NCBI GenBank assembly: GCA_966250335.1
Contig: CBINGZ010000072.1
Coordinates: 1-16,435, forward strand
Source: OLB7 sp966250335
GTDB taxonomy: Bacteria; Bacteroidota; Ignavibacteria; OLB7
Direction: 5' to 3'
DNA: 16,435 bases
The position numbers were made by a program, and so were the translations under genes. The first letter of the stretch is position 1. Each line of letters opens with the position of its first letter. A model generated the notes under the pieces. The model was not told where the DNA came from and ran no database searches. It was given only the letters and a program-made list of their open reading frames with translations. Shown one piece after another: positions 7,129 through 16,000 of this stretch.

Positions 7129-8196
7129 TCAAGGCCTCCCACACACTCTCTGAACCTCCTCCTCAGGCACAAACATATTATACACATACTGCTCCCGGGC
7201 CAGATCCATCAACTCCTCCCAATGCTGCGGCGACTTCGAGGCACACTCCCCATACAGCCGGGCCGCCTGTCCGAAGCACTCATGATCCGCATAGAACGCC
7301 GCCAGCACCAGCATCAGCGCCGGCTCATCCCCCGGTGAGAACTCCTTCCTGATCTCCGCCTCTCCCGTCCGCAACGCCTCATCCGCCGAGGCATTGAGCT
7401 GATGGAAGGAGACGGTGGAGCGATTCAACGGATTGGTGGCGTTCTCCAGCGTCCATCTGTAGACCGCATCCGGTTCCAGCACCGGCGCCGTCCAGAGCAC
7501 CCCCGTATCGGCCGTCTCGACTCTGAAGACCTCCGCCCCCAGATGATTCCTGACGGTGACGACATAGCGGGGAACCCCCGGCGTCCGCATCCATCTGAAC
7601 TGCACCGGACCGCGCGGCACGGCGGTGGAGCGGGGTTCCAGCACCACCATCGGTTCGCCGTCCAGCATATCGTAGACCCCACGCGCCTTTCCGAGCGGAT
7701 CATCGATACCGGTACGCCGGCCGAGCTCGCTGTTCGCCTCCCTGGTCACCGCGTCGGTCCCGTTCTGCTGGGCGTTCGCCAGCAGGTTCGCCGTATCGCG
7801 CGCGCGGGTGGCGCCCGCTCTGGTGGTCCGCTGTTCGCGTGCCGCGCCGCTTGCCGCCGCGAGCGTTCTAACCGAATTGGCGACCGCCGCGTTCTCTCCC
7901 TTGCCGGCGCGTTTCACGGCATCGGCCAGCTTGAGCTTCATCGGCTTCGTGTACTTGACGACCTTGCCGTTGACCGAAAGCTGCACGGTCGCCCCCTTGG
8001 CGAGGACGACGACATCCTTGCCGCTCAGGACCTGTCCGATCTTTGCGGGCTGCGAGCCTCCCTTGGTGGTGACCGTCACGTTCCCCGTGAAGAAGAGGAT
8101 ACGGATAACCGCCTCCTCGGCGAGCGCGGCGGCCGATGAGAGGAGGAAGAGTGACAGCAGCAGAAGGGTGCGCGAAATGGTCGGTGATGTCTTCAT
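7129..8196 (-). CDS. Secreted FecR-like domain protein with C-terminal TPR-like helices
   Basis: A 355-residue protein. Residues 1-26 are a clear signal peptide ending ALA|EE, so it is exported. Residues about 30-95 ('ILFFTGNVTVTT...IGQVLSGKDVVVLAKGATVQL') match the FecR-like pattern of a small beta domain used in many secreted proteins of this group, not only in iron-sensing FecR. A charged Ala/Arg-rich linker follows (about 95-160). Residues about 180-252 ('VVLEPRSTAVPRGPVQFRW' through 'YRWTLENA') look like an Ig-like beta domain. The C-terminus (about 290-345) is helical with a TPR-like pattern ('LAAFYADHECFGQAARLYGECA'). No clear Shine-Dalgarno precedes the ATG. It is convergent with cutA and divergent from the TPR gene. 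The function is unknown; an envelope scaffold role is a guess. Confidence 0.75.
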   Translation of the reverse strand: MKTSPTISRTLLLLSLFLLSSAAALAEEAVIRILFFTGNVTVTTKGGSQPAKIGQVLSGKDVVVLAKGATVQLSVNGKVVKYTKPMKLKLADAVKRAGKGENAAVANSVRTLAAASGAAREQRTTRAGATRARDTANLLANAQQNGTDAVTREANSELGRRTGIDDPLGKARGVYDMLDGEPMVVLEPRSTAVPRGPVQFRWMRTPGVPRYVVTVRNHLGAEVFRVETADTGVLWTAPVLEPDAVYRWTLENATNPLNRSTVSFHQLNASADEALRTGEAEIRKEFSPGDEPALMLVLAAFYADHECFGQAARLYGECASKSPQHWEELMDLAREQYVYNMFVPEEEVQRVCGRP

Positions 8197-8552
8197 AATG
8201 GCCGGGAAATGTGCACGGACGACGTCGGTTCTTCCGCGCGATGATACGAAGAAAACTGTTTACCTCGGATTCTTGATTCTCACCGCTCAATTCCGTATAT
8301 CTGCTTCCGGTTTCAGACCGTGCCCCCAGGAACGAATCTTCGACTACCGACCAGGAATCCGCCGACCCGCGGATCGACTCTCCGCGTTTCCCATCGACGC
8401 GCGCAGGTTCGATTCATGGGTGTCATCGACAATCCGTAGCAATATCTCCGTTCCGCTTTCGCCCGGCGTCGCTATCTTGGCGATGCTCTCCGGATGAAGG
8501 ACAAACCGGCTCACGAACTATCAATACACACGGAACCAAATTACAGCGGAGC
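8197..8552. other. Divergent intergenic spacer, likely promoter region for both neighbours
   Basis: This 356-bp gap separates the minus-strand FecR-like gene from the plus-strand TPR gene, so promoters for both should lie here. On the minus strand, TATCAT (plus-strand ATGATA, 8241-8246) is a good -10 match about 44 bp before the FecR-like start, but no matching -35 box is seen. A 6-bp hairpin CGCGGA/TCCGCG (8368-8373 with 8381-8386) followed by TTT is the only structure noticed. No coding frame here looks real. Confidence 0.5.
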
Positions 8553-9200
8553 GTGAACGGCGCCACCGGCGACACGTTCATATCGCTTCTTTCCTACGTG
8601 GAGGAGCTGATCGACGCCGGACGGATCCGTGACGCGCGCCGCTTCCTGGCTCAGTTCATCGAGCGGAAGCAGCCGGAGCCGCGGATGCTTCCGGTGCTTG
8701 CGTCGTTGTATCTGCGGGTCGGGAAGTCCGATCAGGCGATCACGACGATGCGCCGTGCGATCGAGGAGCTTGGGGGGGATGCGGACCTTCATAACGCGCT
8801 CGGGCTGATGCTCGCCTCGCTCGGTCGCGAGGAGGAGAGCCGCGAGCAGTTCGAGGCCGCGCTCCGTCTGGACGGTCACAACACGGAGGCCCTGCGGAAC
8901 CTGGCGTTCACGCTCCACAGAAAGGGGAACCGGCGCCACGCCTACGGCCTTCTGATCCAGTGCTACAGGCAGACCCCGCTCTCGGTGGAGCTGCGGCTGA
9001 TCTGCGGAACGCTTCTGGAACTGGATGGACGCCTGGATGAGGCGGTCTGCTGCTACCGTGAGGTCGTGGAACTGAGCAATGTATCGGAACAGGTGCGTCT
9101 TGCCTCGCAGCGGCTTCTCTTCCTGGACAGCAACCAGCCCAAGGTGCCGTTCGAGGAGGTCGTCCGCCGGCTTGAACCGGATGCCGCGCCGGAGGCGTGA
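8553..9200 (+). CDS. Tetratricopeptide repeat (TPR) protein
   Basis: A 215-residue, all-helical, apparently cytoplasmic protein with no signal peptide or membrane segment. About five TPR-like helix pairs are visible: roughly 10-40, 44-75 ('LASLYLRVGKSDQAITTMRRAI'-like, split here by class), 78-109 ('NALGLMLASLGREEESREQF'), 112-140 and 145-176 ('LLELDGRLDEAVCCYREVV'). TPR proteins mediate protein-protein contacts; the partner is unknown. The start is GTG at 8553, and GGAG at 8548-8551 is only one base away, too close for ideal spacing. The frame stays open upstream, so a somewhat earlier non-ATG start is possible. It is 248 bp before egtB and may or may not share its transcript. Confidence 0.8.
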   Translation: MNGATGDTFISLLSYVEELIDAGRIRDARRFLAQFIERKQPEPRMLPVLASLYLRVGKSDQAITTMRRAIEELGGDADLHNALGLMLASLGREEESREQFEAALRLDGHNTEALRNLAFTLHRKGNRRHAYGLLIQCYRQTPLSVELRLICGTLLELDGRLDEAVCCYREVVELSNVSEQVRLASQRLLFLDSNQPKVPFEEVVRRLEPDAAPEA

Positions 9201-9448
9201 CCTCGTCTCCGCCGGCCCGCCCCGTCACCCGGCCGTCATGGTACACCGCCCGACCTCGGACATGGTAGTTCCGGTCACGTTATCATTTCCCTACATCTTC
9301 CGGATCGTCCCCACATATCGTGACAGTAAGATACTTTCGTGGGGATACGTACGTCCGCAGGAACGGGGAAACGATGGTGGGGCGTTCTCTGGTGACGGAT
9401 GGCAGGGAACGGAATCGATTCGAACATCAACCATGGAGATGCTCTTCC
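9201..9448 (+). other. Gap and leader before the egt operon
   Basis: This 248-bp stretch presumably holds the egtBDA promoter. The egtB frame is open from 9320, but the family-like sequence starts only after 9449. I found no convincing -35/-10 pair; TACTTTCG at 9332-9339 resembles the Bacteroidota -7 box TAnnTTTG, but no TTTG lies at the expected distance upstream. Confidence 0.3.
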
Positions 9449-10783
9449 ATGCATCGACCTGAAACCGACCGCGACGTCGACGTCATCGATCTGAAAAACG
9501 TGCTGGCCGCCGAACTGGCGGAATGCCGCGAGCGGACACTGGAGCTGATCGCCCCCCTCTCGACGGAGGATCTCTATCAGCAGCACGATAGAATCATGAG
9601 CCCGATCATCTGGGATATCGGCCATATCGGGAACTTCGAGGAGCTGTGGACGGTTCGCTCCTTCCCGAACGGCGTCTCCCTTTTCCCGGATGTCGACACG
9701 ATGTACGATGCGTTGAAAACCCCGCGTGCCGTCCGGGACACGTTCGACTACAGGGACTTCGAGAGCCACCTGGCATATCTGAATACGATCCGCCAGGCCA
9801 CGCTCCGTCTGCTGGAGGATGCCGACATATCGGGGGGAAGTGATCCTCTGCTCCGCGACGGCTACCTCTACAGGATGGTTCTGCAGCACGAGTACCAGCA
9901 CAACGAGACGATCCTCGCCACGCTCCAGTTGAAGAAGGGGGTACCGTATACCCCGGCCGTGCGGCGTCCGCTGCCGGATGGAGATCCGGAGGTGGGAGGG
10001 ATGGTCCTCGTCCCGGCCGGCGAGTTCCAGATGGGGACCGACGATAGAAGCCGCGCGTACGATAATGAGCGCGCATGTCACCTTGTGCATCTTGATGACT
10101 ATATGATCGATACAGCCCCGGTCAGCAACGGGGAGTTCATGGAGTTCGTCGAGGCGGGGGGATATCACGATGCGAAATTGTGGTCGGAGGCGGGGTGGAA
10201 CTTCATCAGGAAGGAGGGGATCGAGGCGCCGAAGCACTGGGAGCGGAACGGGGATGGAGGCTGGACGACACGTTCGATGGACCTCGTCGAGCCGGTCGAC
10301 CCGCGACGTCCCGTGATCCATGTCTGCTGGCATGAGGCCGACGCCTACAGCCGGTGGGCCGGGAAGCGTCTGCCGACCGAGGCGGAGTGGGAGAAGGCGG
10401 CGTCGTGGAATCCGGCGGACGGCGGACAACGTCCCTACCCGTGGGGTGAGGAAGCTCCGGCGGAGTACCACGCGAATCTCGATCAGCGTGCGTTCGGGAC
10501 CGCCAGGATCGGAGCATATCCCGCCGGGATAAGTCCCGTGGGATGTCACCAGATGATCGGCGACGTCTGGGAATGGACGTCGAGCGACTTCCTTCCGTAC
10601 CCCGGCTTCACCGCGTTCCCGTACGAAGAATACTCCAAGGTCTTCTTCGGGGATGGAAGCAAGGTCCTGCGGGGGGGAAGCTGGGCGACGCGGCCGGGGG
10701 CGGTCAGGAACACGTTCAGGAACTGGGACTTCCCGATACGCCGTCAGATCTTCGCCGGTTTCCGTTGCGCGAAGGATATGTGA
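9449..10783 (+). CDS. egtB: Ergothioneine biosynthesis sulfoxide synthase EgtB
   Basis: A 444-residue non-heme iron enzyme. It couples hercynine with gamma-glutamylcysteine (or Cys in other types), using O2 to form the C-S bond and the sulfoxide. The N-terminal DinB-like domain carries the iron site: H59 ('IWDIGHIGNFEEL') and the HxxxHxE motif H147/H151/E153 ('LQHEYQHNET'). The C-terminal FGE/SUMF1-type domain starts at about 184 ('MVLVPAGEFQMGT') and includes 'RLPTEAEWEKAA', 'GDVWEWTSS', 'VLRGGSWAT' and 'FRNWDFPIRRQIFAGFRC'. The Asn-Trp-Asp there (425-427) corresponds to residues I recall as substrate-contacting in M. thermoresistibile EgtB (N414, W415, D416), pointing to a gamma-glutamylcysteine user. 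Start: ATG 9449 is preceded by GGAG at 9435-9438 and gives normal family length; in-frame GTG 9320 and ATG 9374 would add unrelated residues. egtD follows directly. Confidence 0.95.
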   Translation: MHRPETDRDVDVIDLKNVLAAELAECRERTLELIAPLSTEDLYQQHDRIMSPIIWDIGHIGNFEELWTVRSFPNGVSLFPDVDTMYDALKTPRAVRDTFDYRDFESHLAYLNTIRQATLRLLEDADISGGSDPLLRDGYLYRMVLQHEYQHNETILATLQLKKGVPYTPAVRRPLPDGDPEVGGMVLVPAGEFQMGTDDRSRAYDNERACHLVHLDDYMIDTAPVSNGEFMEFVEAGGYHDAKLWSEAGWNFIRKEGIEAPKHWERNGDGGWTTRSMDLVEPVDPRRPVIHVCWHEADAYSRWAGKRLPTEAEWEKAASWNPADGGQRPYPWGEEAPAEYHANLDQRAFGTARIGAYPAGISPVGCHQMIGDVWEWTSSDFLPYPGFTAFPYEEYSKVFFGDGSKVLRGGSWATRPGAVRNTFRNWDFPIRRQIFAGFRCAKDM

Positions 10784-10809
10784 ATCTGACAGCGTTCAGC
10801 ATTGAAGCC

Positions 10810-11799
10810 ATGCCGACAGATATGGAGCGGATTACGATAGAAGAACGGGAGCGCATGCCGGACTACCGCGCGGTCCTGAGGGACGATGTGTTCCGGGGCC
10901 TTACGCGGGAGCGGAAGGAACTGCCGCCGAAATATTTCTACGATGCCGTCGGCAGCGAGCTGTTCGAACGGATCTGCCTGCTGCCGGAGTATTACCAGAC
11001 CCGCACCGAACGGGGGATCCTGGAGTCGATCGCCCGCGATCTCTTCGCGCGGCATCCCTTCTCCACGCTTGTGGAGCTCGGCTCCGGCAGCTCCGTCAAG
11101 ACCAGGGTGCTCCTCTCGGCGATGGAGTCGGCCGGTATCCTGGAACGATATGTTCCGATCGACGTGAGCCGTGAGCTGCTGCTGGAGACCGCCGAACGGC
11201 TCGTCGCGGAATATCGGGCGCTGGAGGTTCACGCCGTCATCGGCGACTTCACCTACGGTGTCCCGGAGCCGGAGGGGACGAAAGGACGTCTGATCGCCTT
11301 GCTGGGGGGGACCATCGGCAACTTCGACGACGAGAAGGCGGCGGGGCTGCTCCTCACCCTCCGCAACTGCATGTCGCGGGACGATCTGTTCCTCCTCGGA
11401 GTCGATCTTGTGAAGGAGGCGGATCTGCTCAACGCCGCGTACAACGACACGCAGGGGGTCACCGCCGAGTTCAACATGAACGTGCTCCGGGTGATCAACC
11501 GGGAGCTGGGGGGAGAGTTTGACCTGGATCGTTTCAGCCACTACGCCTTCTACAACCCGTTCGACGCCCGCATCGAGATGCATCTGGTGAGCGCGGCGGA
11601 TCAGAACGTGACGATCGAGCGGCTTGGGCTGGAAGTCGATTTCTATCGTGGTGAGACTATCCGCACGGAGATCAGCAGGAAGTTCACGCGCGATTCCCTG
11701 GAGGCGCTTCTGGCCGGAGCCGCCATGGAGGTCGTGGAATGGCACACCGATCCGGACCGACGGTTCGCCCTGGCGGTGATCCGCGGACGGGGCGACTGA
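10810..11799 (+). CDS. egtD: L-histidine N-alpha-methyltransferase EgtD
   Basis: A 329-residue SAM-dependent enzyme that trimethylates histidine to hercynine, the first step of ergothioneine synthesis. The SAM site is 'VELGSGSSVKTRVLL' (88-102). Residues known to bind histidine in M. smegmatis EgtD reappear at a constant +5 offset: Y61 in YYQTRTE (Y56), N171 in GGTIGNF (N166), Y211 in AAYND (Y206), M257 (M252), E287 in TEIS (E282) and S289 (S284). Function should therefore be retained. ATG 10810 gives near-family length (321 in M. smegmatis) but lacks a clear Shine-Dalgarno. GTG 10780 overlaps the egtB stop (GTGA) and has AAGGA three bases upstream, so translational coupling from that codon is an alternative; ATG 10822 is another. 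Its end lies 14 bp before egtA. Confidence 0.96.
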   Translation: MPTDMERITIEERERMPDYRAVLRDDVFRGLTRERKELPPKYFYDAVGSELFERICLLPEYYQTRTERGILESIARDLFARHPFSTLVELGSGSSVKTRVLLSAMESAGILERYVPIDVSRELLLETAERLVAEYRALEVHAVIGDFTYGVPEPEGTKGRLIALLGGTIGNFDDEKAAGLLLTLRNCMSRDDLFLLGVDLVKEADLLNAAYNDTQGVTAEFNMNVLRVINRELGGEFDLDRFSHYAFYNPFDARIEMHLVSAADQNVTIERLGLEVDFYRGETIRTEISRKFTRDSLEALLAGAAMEVVEWHTDPDRRFALAVIRGRGD

Positions 11800-11813
11800 C
11801 CGGAGCCCGACCG

Positions 11814-13058
11814 ATGCCCTCACGCACCCCTCTTCTTACGGAATCGGATCTCTACAGGTCGGTCGGGTTCGAGCTCTTCACGGCAGGGGGGCGAGCGGCC
11901 GACAGGGTGGGGCTGGAGCTGGAACTCTTCGTGCTGCGGAAGGATCTGTCGTCAGGCGATCTTTCTCCCGCTCCGCTGCGGGCCTCTCCCTCCGACCCTC
12001 GTCCCTCCATGATCGAGTGGCTGAGGGATATCGCGAAGCGATACGGCTGGGCGTTCCGCGACGACCCGTTCGGCGCGGTCTCCGCGAAGGCGCCGGGGGG
12101 AGGGACGATCACGCTGGAACCGGCGGGACAGCTCGAATATTCCGGCGGTCCATTTCTATCGCCTCGCGAGGCGATCGACGATCTGGAGAGATTCGTCGAG
12201 CTTATCGGGGAAGAGGCTGAGCGGGGAGGGTTCACGATCCGGACCGGGGGCTACAACGGGTGGACTCCCGACGCGATACTTCAGGTGGAGAAGCCCAGAT
12301 ACCGGGCGATGAGCCGGCATTTCGCGTCGCTCGGCGAGTACGGCGGGTTGATGATGTGCAGGACCTGCTCGCTTCAGATCAACATCGATTTCGGTCCGGA
12401 GCCGATCGCCGCCGAGCGGTGGCGTCTGGCGAACATGATCGCCCCCTCGCTCAACGCGATCTTTCCCAATTCTCCGCACCTCCATGAGAGGAGGGCATAC
12501 CGCAGCTTCCGAAGCGAGATCTGGCTCCATGCCGATCCCAGCCGCACCGGCCGCCTCTTCGACACCCCCGATCTCGATCCGATCGCCGACTATCTCCGGT
12601 TCGCCCTCGACGCGCGCGTGATGTTCGTGACGGACGAGGAGGGGAGCATGGAGAACCCCGCGGCCCCGCTCACGTTCAGAGGGTGGCTTCGCCGCGGTTA
12701 CGAGGGGAGATATCCCGACTGGAGCGACTGGCGGCTTCATCTCAGCACCCTTTTTCCGGATGTGCGGCCGCGCGGCTACATGGAGATCCGGTCGATCGAT
12801 GCGCTTCCGGCCGGCGACCGCGCCGTTGCCGTCGGATTGACGACGGCGCTCATGTACGACGACGATCTCCGCCGCGCCGCCCTTGCCAGGATCGAATCCC
12901 GTCCCCGACGGCGCGACCCGGCCGAACATGAACATGACGGGTACCGGCGAGCCGATTTCGAAACCGGCCTGGAGCTCTTCGAAATGGCGCTTCCCCGGAT
13001 CACCGACCCGGAGATCAGAGCCGCCGCGGAGAACTATCTCTCGCATATTCCGATGTAG
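11814..13058 (+). CDS. egtA: Glutamate-cysteine ligase EgtA (GCS2 family)
   Basis: A 414-residue ATP-dependent ligase that forms gamma-glutamylcysteine, the sulfur donor for EgtB in the mycobacterial route. Family marks are 'GLELELF' (E35, E37, metal/nucleotide site), 'TLEPAGQLEYSGGPF' (100-114), 'GYNGWTPDA' and 'KPRYRAM' (147-166), 'SLQINIDFG' (186-194), 'RSEIWLHAD' (233-241) and 'GYMEIRSIDALP' (321-332). Length and motif order fit EgtA or plant-type GshA. CGGAG at 11801-11805 lies eight bases before ATG. Its place right after egtB and egtD argues for EgtA rather than glutathione synthesis, though both need the same product. It ends 24 bp from the convergent giant gene, with no clear terminator between. 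Confidence 0.9.
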   Translation: MPSRTPLLTESDLYRSVGFELFTAGGRAADRVGLELELFVLRKDLSSGDLSPAPLRASPSDPRPSMIEWLRDIAKRYGWAFRDDPFGAVSAKAPGGGTITLEPAGQLEYSGGPFLSPREAIDDLERFVELIGEEAERGGFTIRTGGYNGWTPDAILQVEKPRYRAMSRHFASLGEYGGLMMCRTCSLQINIDFGPEPIAAERWRLANMIAPSLNAIFPNSPHLHERRAYRSFRSEIWLHADPSRTGRLFDTPDLDPIADYLRFALDARVMFVTDEEGSMENPAAPLTFRGWLRRGYEGRYPDWSDWRLHLSTLFPDVRPRGYMEIRSIDALPAGDRAVAVGLTTALMYDDDLRRAALARIESRPRRRDPAEHEHDGYRRADFETGLELFEMALPRITDPEIRAAAENYLSHIPM

Positions 13059-13082
13059 TTCGGAACGGTCTGATTTCGCCCC

Positions 13083-16000
13083 CTACTTCACGATCCTGAT
13101 CTCCCGTGTAAGCCGCCGCGTCGCCGTCTCCAGCGTCAGCCAGTAGATCCCGGTCGGCAGATCTTCCGCATCGAACCGGATCGATTCCCGTCCCGCCGTA
13201 CGATTCCCTTCGTACAGCACCTCCACCTCCTCACCTCGGCTGTCGTTCAGATAGAGACGAACCGGGCCATCCTCGATCACCTCGAACTCGATCACTCCTG
13301 AGCCTCGCACCGGGTTCGGAACAGTCGGTTTCAGACGGGTCATTCCATCCGAGAAGAAGAGACGCGGGTCGTCATCCACGCACACTCCCGTCAACCGGAA
13401 TCGTCCCGGAACCTCCAGGAGCGATACTGTGCCGCCCACTCCGGATGATGACTCCAGCACGAGCGACGTGATCGTGTCTCGCCCCAGCGCCGCCCGGAAC
13501 CGCAGACGCGCCACCACCGAATCAGCCTCGACGGCAACCGGCAGGTCGAGGGGAATGATCCGCTCCCCGTTGATCACCGTTCCGATCGGCGTCGGCGAGA
13601 GAGGGAGAAGGAGCGATGCATCGTATCGCAGAGTGGTGCTGATGCCGCTCACGCTCGCCGCCGAGAGATTATGCGCATCCCGCAGACGGATCGCCACCTC
13701 GACGATCTCTCCCGGTGATGCCGCCAGATCGGGAGCTTCGATCGTGGCCGTCGCCGTCACCTGCTGTTCCGACGTCACGGTGGCACTGAGGCGCAGAACG
13801 GCGCTGCTGCCGCACTCTTGATCGGTCAGGTGAATCGCCGCCGTATATCTGCCATCGATATTCTTTCCGGCGAAGCGTACCGTCAGTTTCGCCGTCGCGC
13901 CGGGCTGGAGCGGCGAAGGGGTCATGCTCTCGATCGTGAAGTCATCGACCGTCACCGGAATCGACAGGCTGAGGGGGATCGATCCGGTGTTTGTCAGATC
14001 GACGGTCGAGACCGCCGGTGTTCCCGGCGGCATCGCGCCGAGATTGAGGTCCTGGCTCGACAACGTGAACGACGATGTTCCCGATCTTCCCGTCAGGGCT
14101 ATCTCGCTGAGGCTGTCGAGGGCGTCGACGGCATCGGAACGGAGGAGCAGTCGACCCGATCCGCCTCCGGTTCCGCCCGGGGTGAAGCGGATCTTCAGCG
14201 TATCGCTCTCACCCGGCCAGATCTCCAGCGGGAAGGTCTCTCCCTGCAGGGAGAACTCTCCTCCCTCGATATTCGCATCGCTGATCGTCAGCTTCGTCCG
14301 TCCGCTGTTGGTGAGGATCACCACGGTATCGACAGGACGATCGCATCCCGATATCGCATCGAGATCTTTCGCGTCGAGTCGCGGTTCGACTCCTTCGCCG
14401 TAGAGACGGACGACGGCCGGGGACTCAGGTCCGTCGAAGGAGAGACCGAGGCGCCCGCCGGTGCGACCTGCCCGTACCGGCGCGAATCGGATATCCATGC
14501 GGTGCTCGTCGTTCGGTTGCAGGGTGAAGGGGGGAGCTCCCCGCAGAACGCTGAACTGATCGCGGTCGGGACCGAGCATCGTCACAGCATCGAAGGTGAT
14601 CGGATCGGAGCCGGTGTTCTTCAGGATGATGATATCGAGGCTGTCGCGGGAACTTCCGACCGGCACCTGACCGAAGTCGACGGCGGCGGTGAGCACTTCG
14701 ACGCGTGGAGAGATCCCGACCCCGTGGATGCGGATGGTATCGCTCAGGGTATCACGGGTGGATCGGATCGTGATACGCGCCTCGCGATAGCCGACGGCCG
14801 TCGGCATGAAGGTGAAGGTGACGTCACGGCAGGCTCCGGGGGGGAGCGAGAACTCACCGGCGCCGATCATGATGAGGAAGTCGTCGAGGTTTCCGGAGGT
14901 GACGTCGATGCCGAGGATATCGAGGGTGCGGTTGCCGCGATTGCAGAGGGTGGCGACGACGAGGGAGTCCTTCATCTTGCCGACGGCAAGCTCACCCATA
15001 TCGATATCGATCGTCGCCAGTTCGAGTCTGGGATCGACGATCGACCAGAGATTATCGGAGACGTCCTGCTGCAGCGTCTCTCCCGGTGTGAGGCGGATCA
15101 GCGTGACGAATCCTCCTCCATCGGTGGCGATGGCGGCATAGTAGCCGTCGGGACTCGGAGCGAAATCGTTCGCGTTCGACGACCCTCCCCCCGGGAACTC
15201 CCGGATCTTCTCGCCGGTGGAGAGATCGTAGATCTGTCCGCCGCTCCAGCTGGAGCCGGCAGTGTAGAGGTACCATCCGTCCGGGGAGAACTCGATACCG
15301 TGGGTGCCGAAACTGAAGAAGCGGTGGATCTCTTCTCCGGTATCGAAATCCCACACGACCGTTGCCATCTGGCCGGAGGCGCCGCCGCCGGCGATCAGGC
15401 GTCCGTCGGGGCTGAAGGCGACGGCATATCCTTCTCCCAGCGATGGGAATGTCCGGACGACCGTGCCGGTCGCGATCTCGGTGATCTTGATCTCTCCGGT
15501 ATATCCGATTGAAGCAAGAAGGAGGCCGTCGGGATGATAGGCGACCTGCCGTACGGCCATCTGTCCATGCGGCTTGAACCGGGTGATCTCCGCACGGGTC
15601 CCCATATCCCAGATAATGACCTGCCCTCTCTCGTCGGCGGAGGCAAGCTGCGTTCCATCGGGACTGAACGCAACCGAGAGGATATTGTCCGGATGTCCTC
15701 CGAGGGTGTCGATCGCCTTTCCGGTCTCCAGTTCGAACAGGATGACCGACTTGAAGTTGCCGATGGCGATCGTCAGGCCATCGGGGCTCAGCTCCAGAGT
15801 GTTGGCGTGTCCGGGAGTCACACTGAGCACCTGCTCTCCCGTCTCGACATCGAACACACGGAACATGCTGTTCACCCCGCCGACCACGACCCGGGACCCG
15901 TCGGGGGTGAACTCGATATCGTAGCTGTACCCGCCGAAATCGAGATAGGTCTCGACATCTTCACTCGGTGCTCCCATTCCTCCCATCTGCGTCACGCGGG

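Noticed and set aside
7402..8139. 245-codon plus-strand frame opposite the FecR-like gene
   Set aside because: The minus-strand gene has a clear signal peptide, domains and a terminator; the plus frame has none.
8368..8389. CGCGGA/TCCGCG hairpin followed by TTT as a terminator
   Set aside because: It lies between divergent genes where no transcript should end, and the stem is only 6 bp with a three-base T-run.
9275..10549. 424-codon minus-strand frame across egtB
   Set aside because: It is antisense to egtB, which has complete iron-site and FGE-domain motifs on the plus strand.
13818..15512. 564-codon open frame on the plus strand opposite the WD40/ASH gene
   Set aside because: It lies antisense to a clear multi-domain protein, and its repetitive Asp/Gly/Arg-rich translation mirrors the codons of the real gene.
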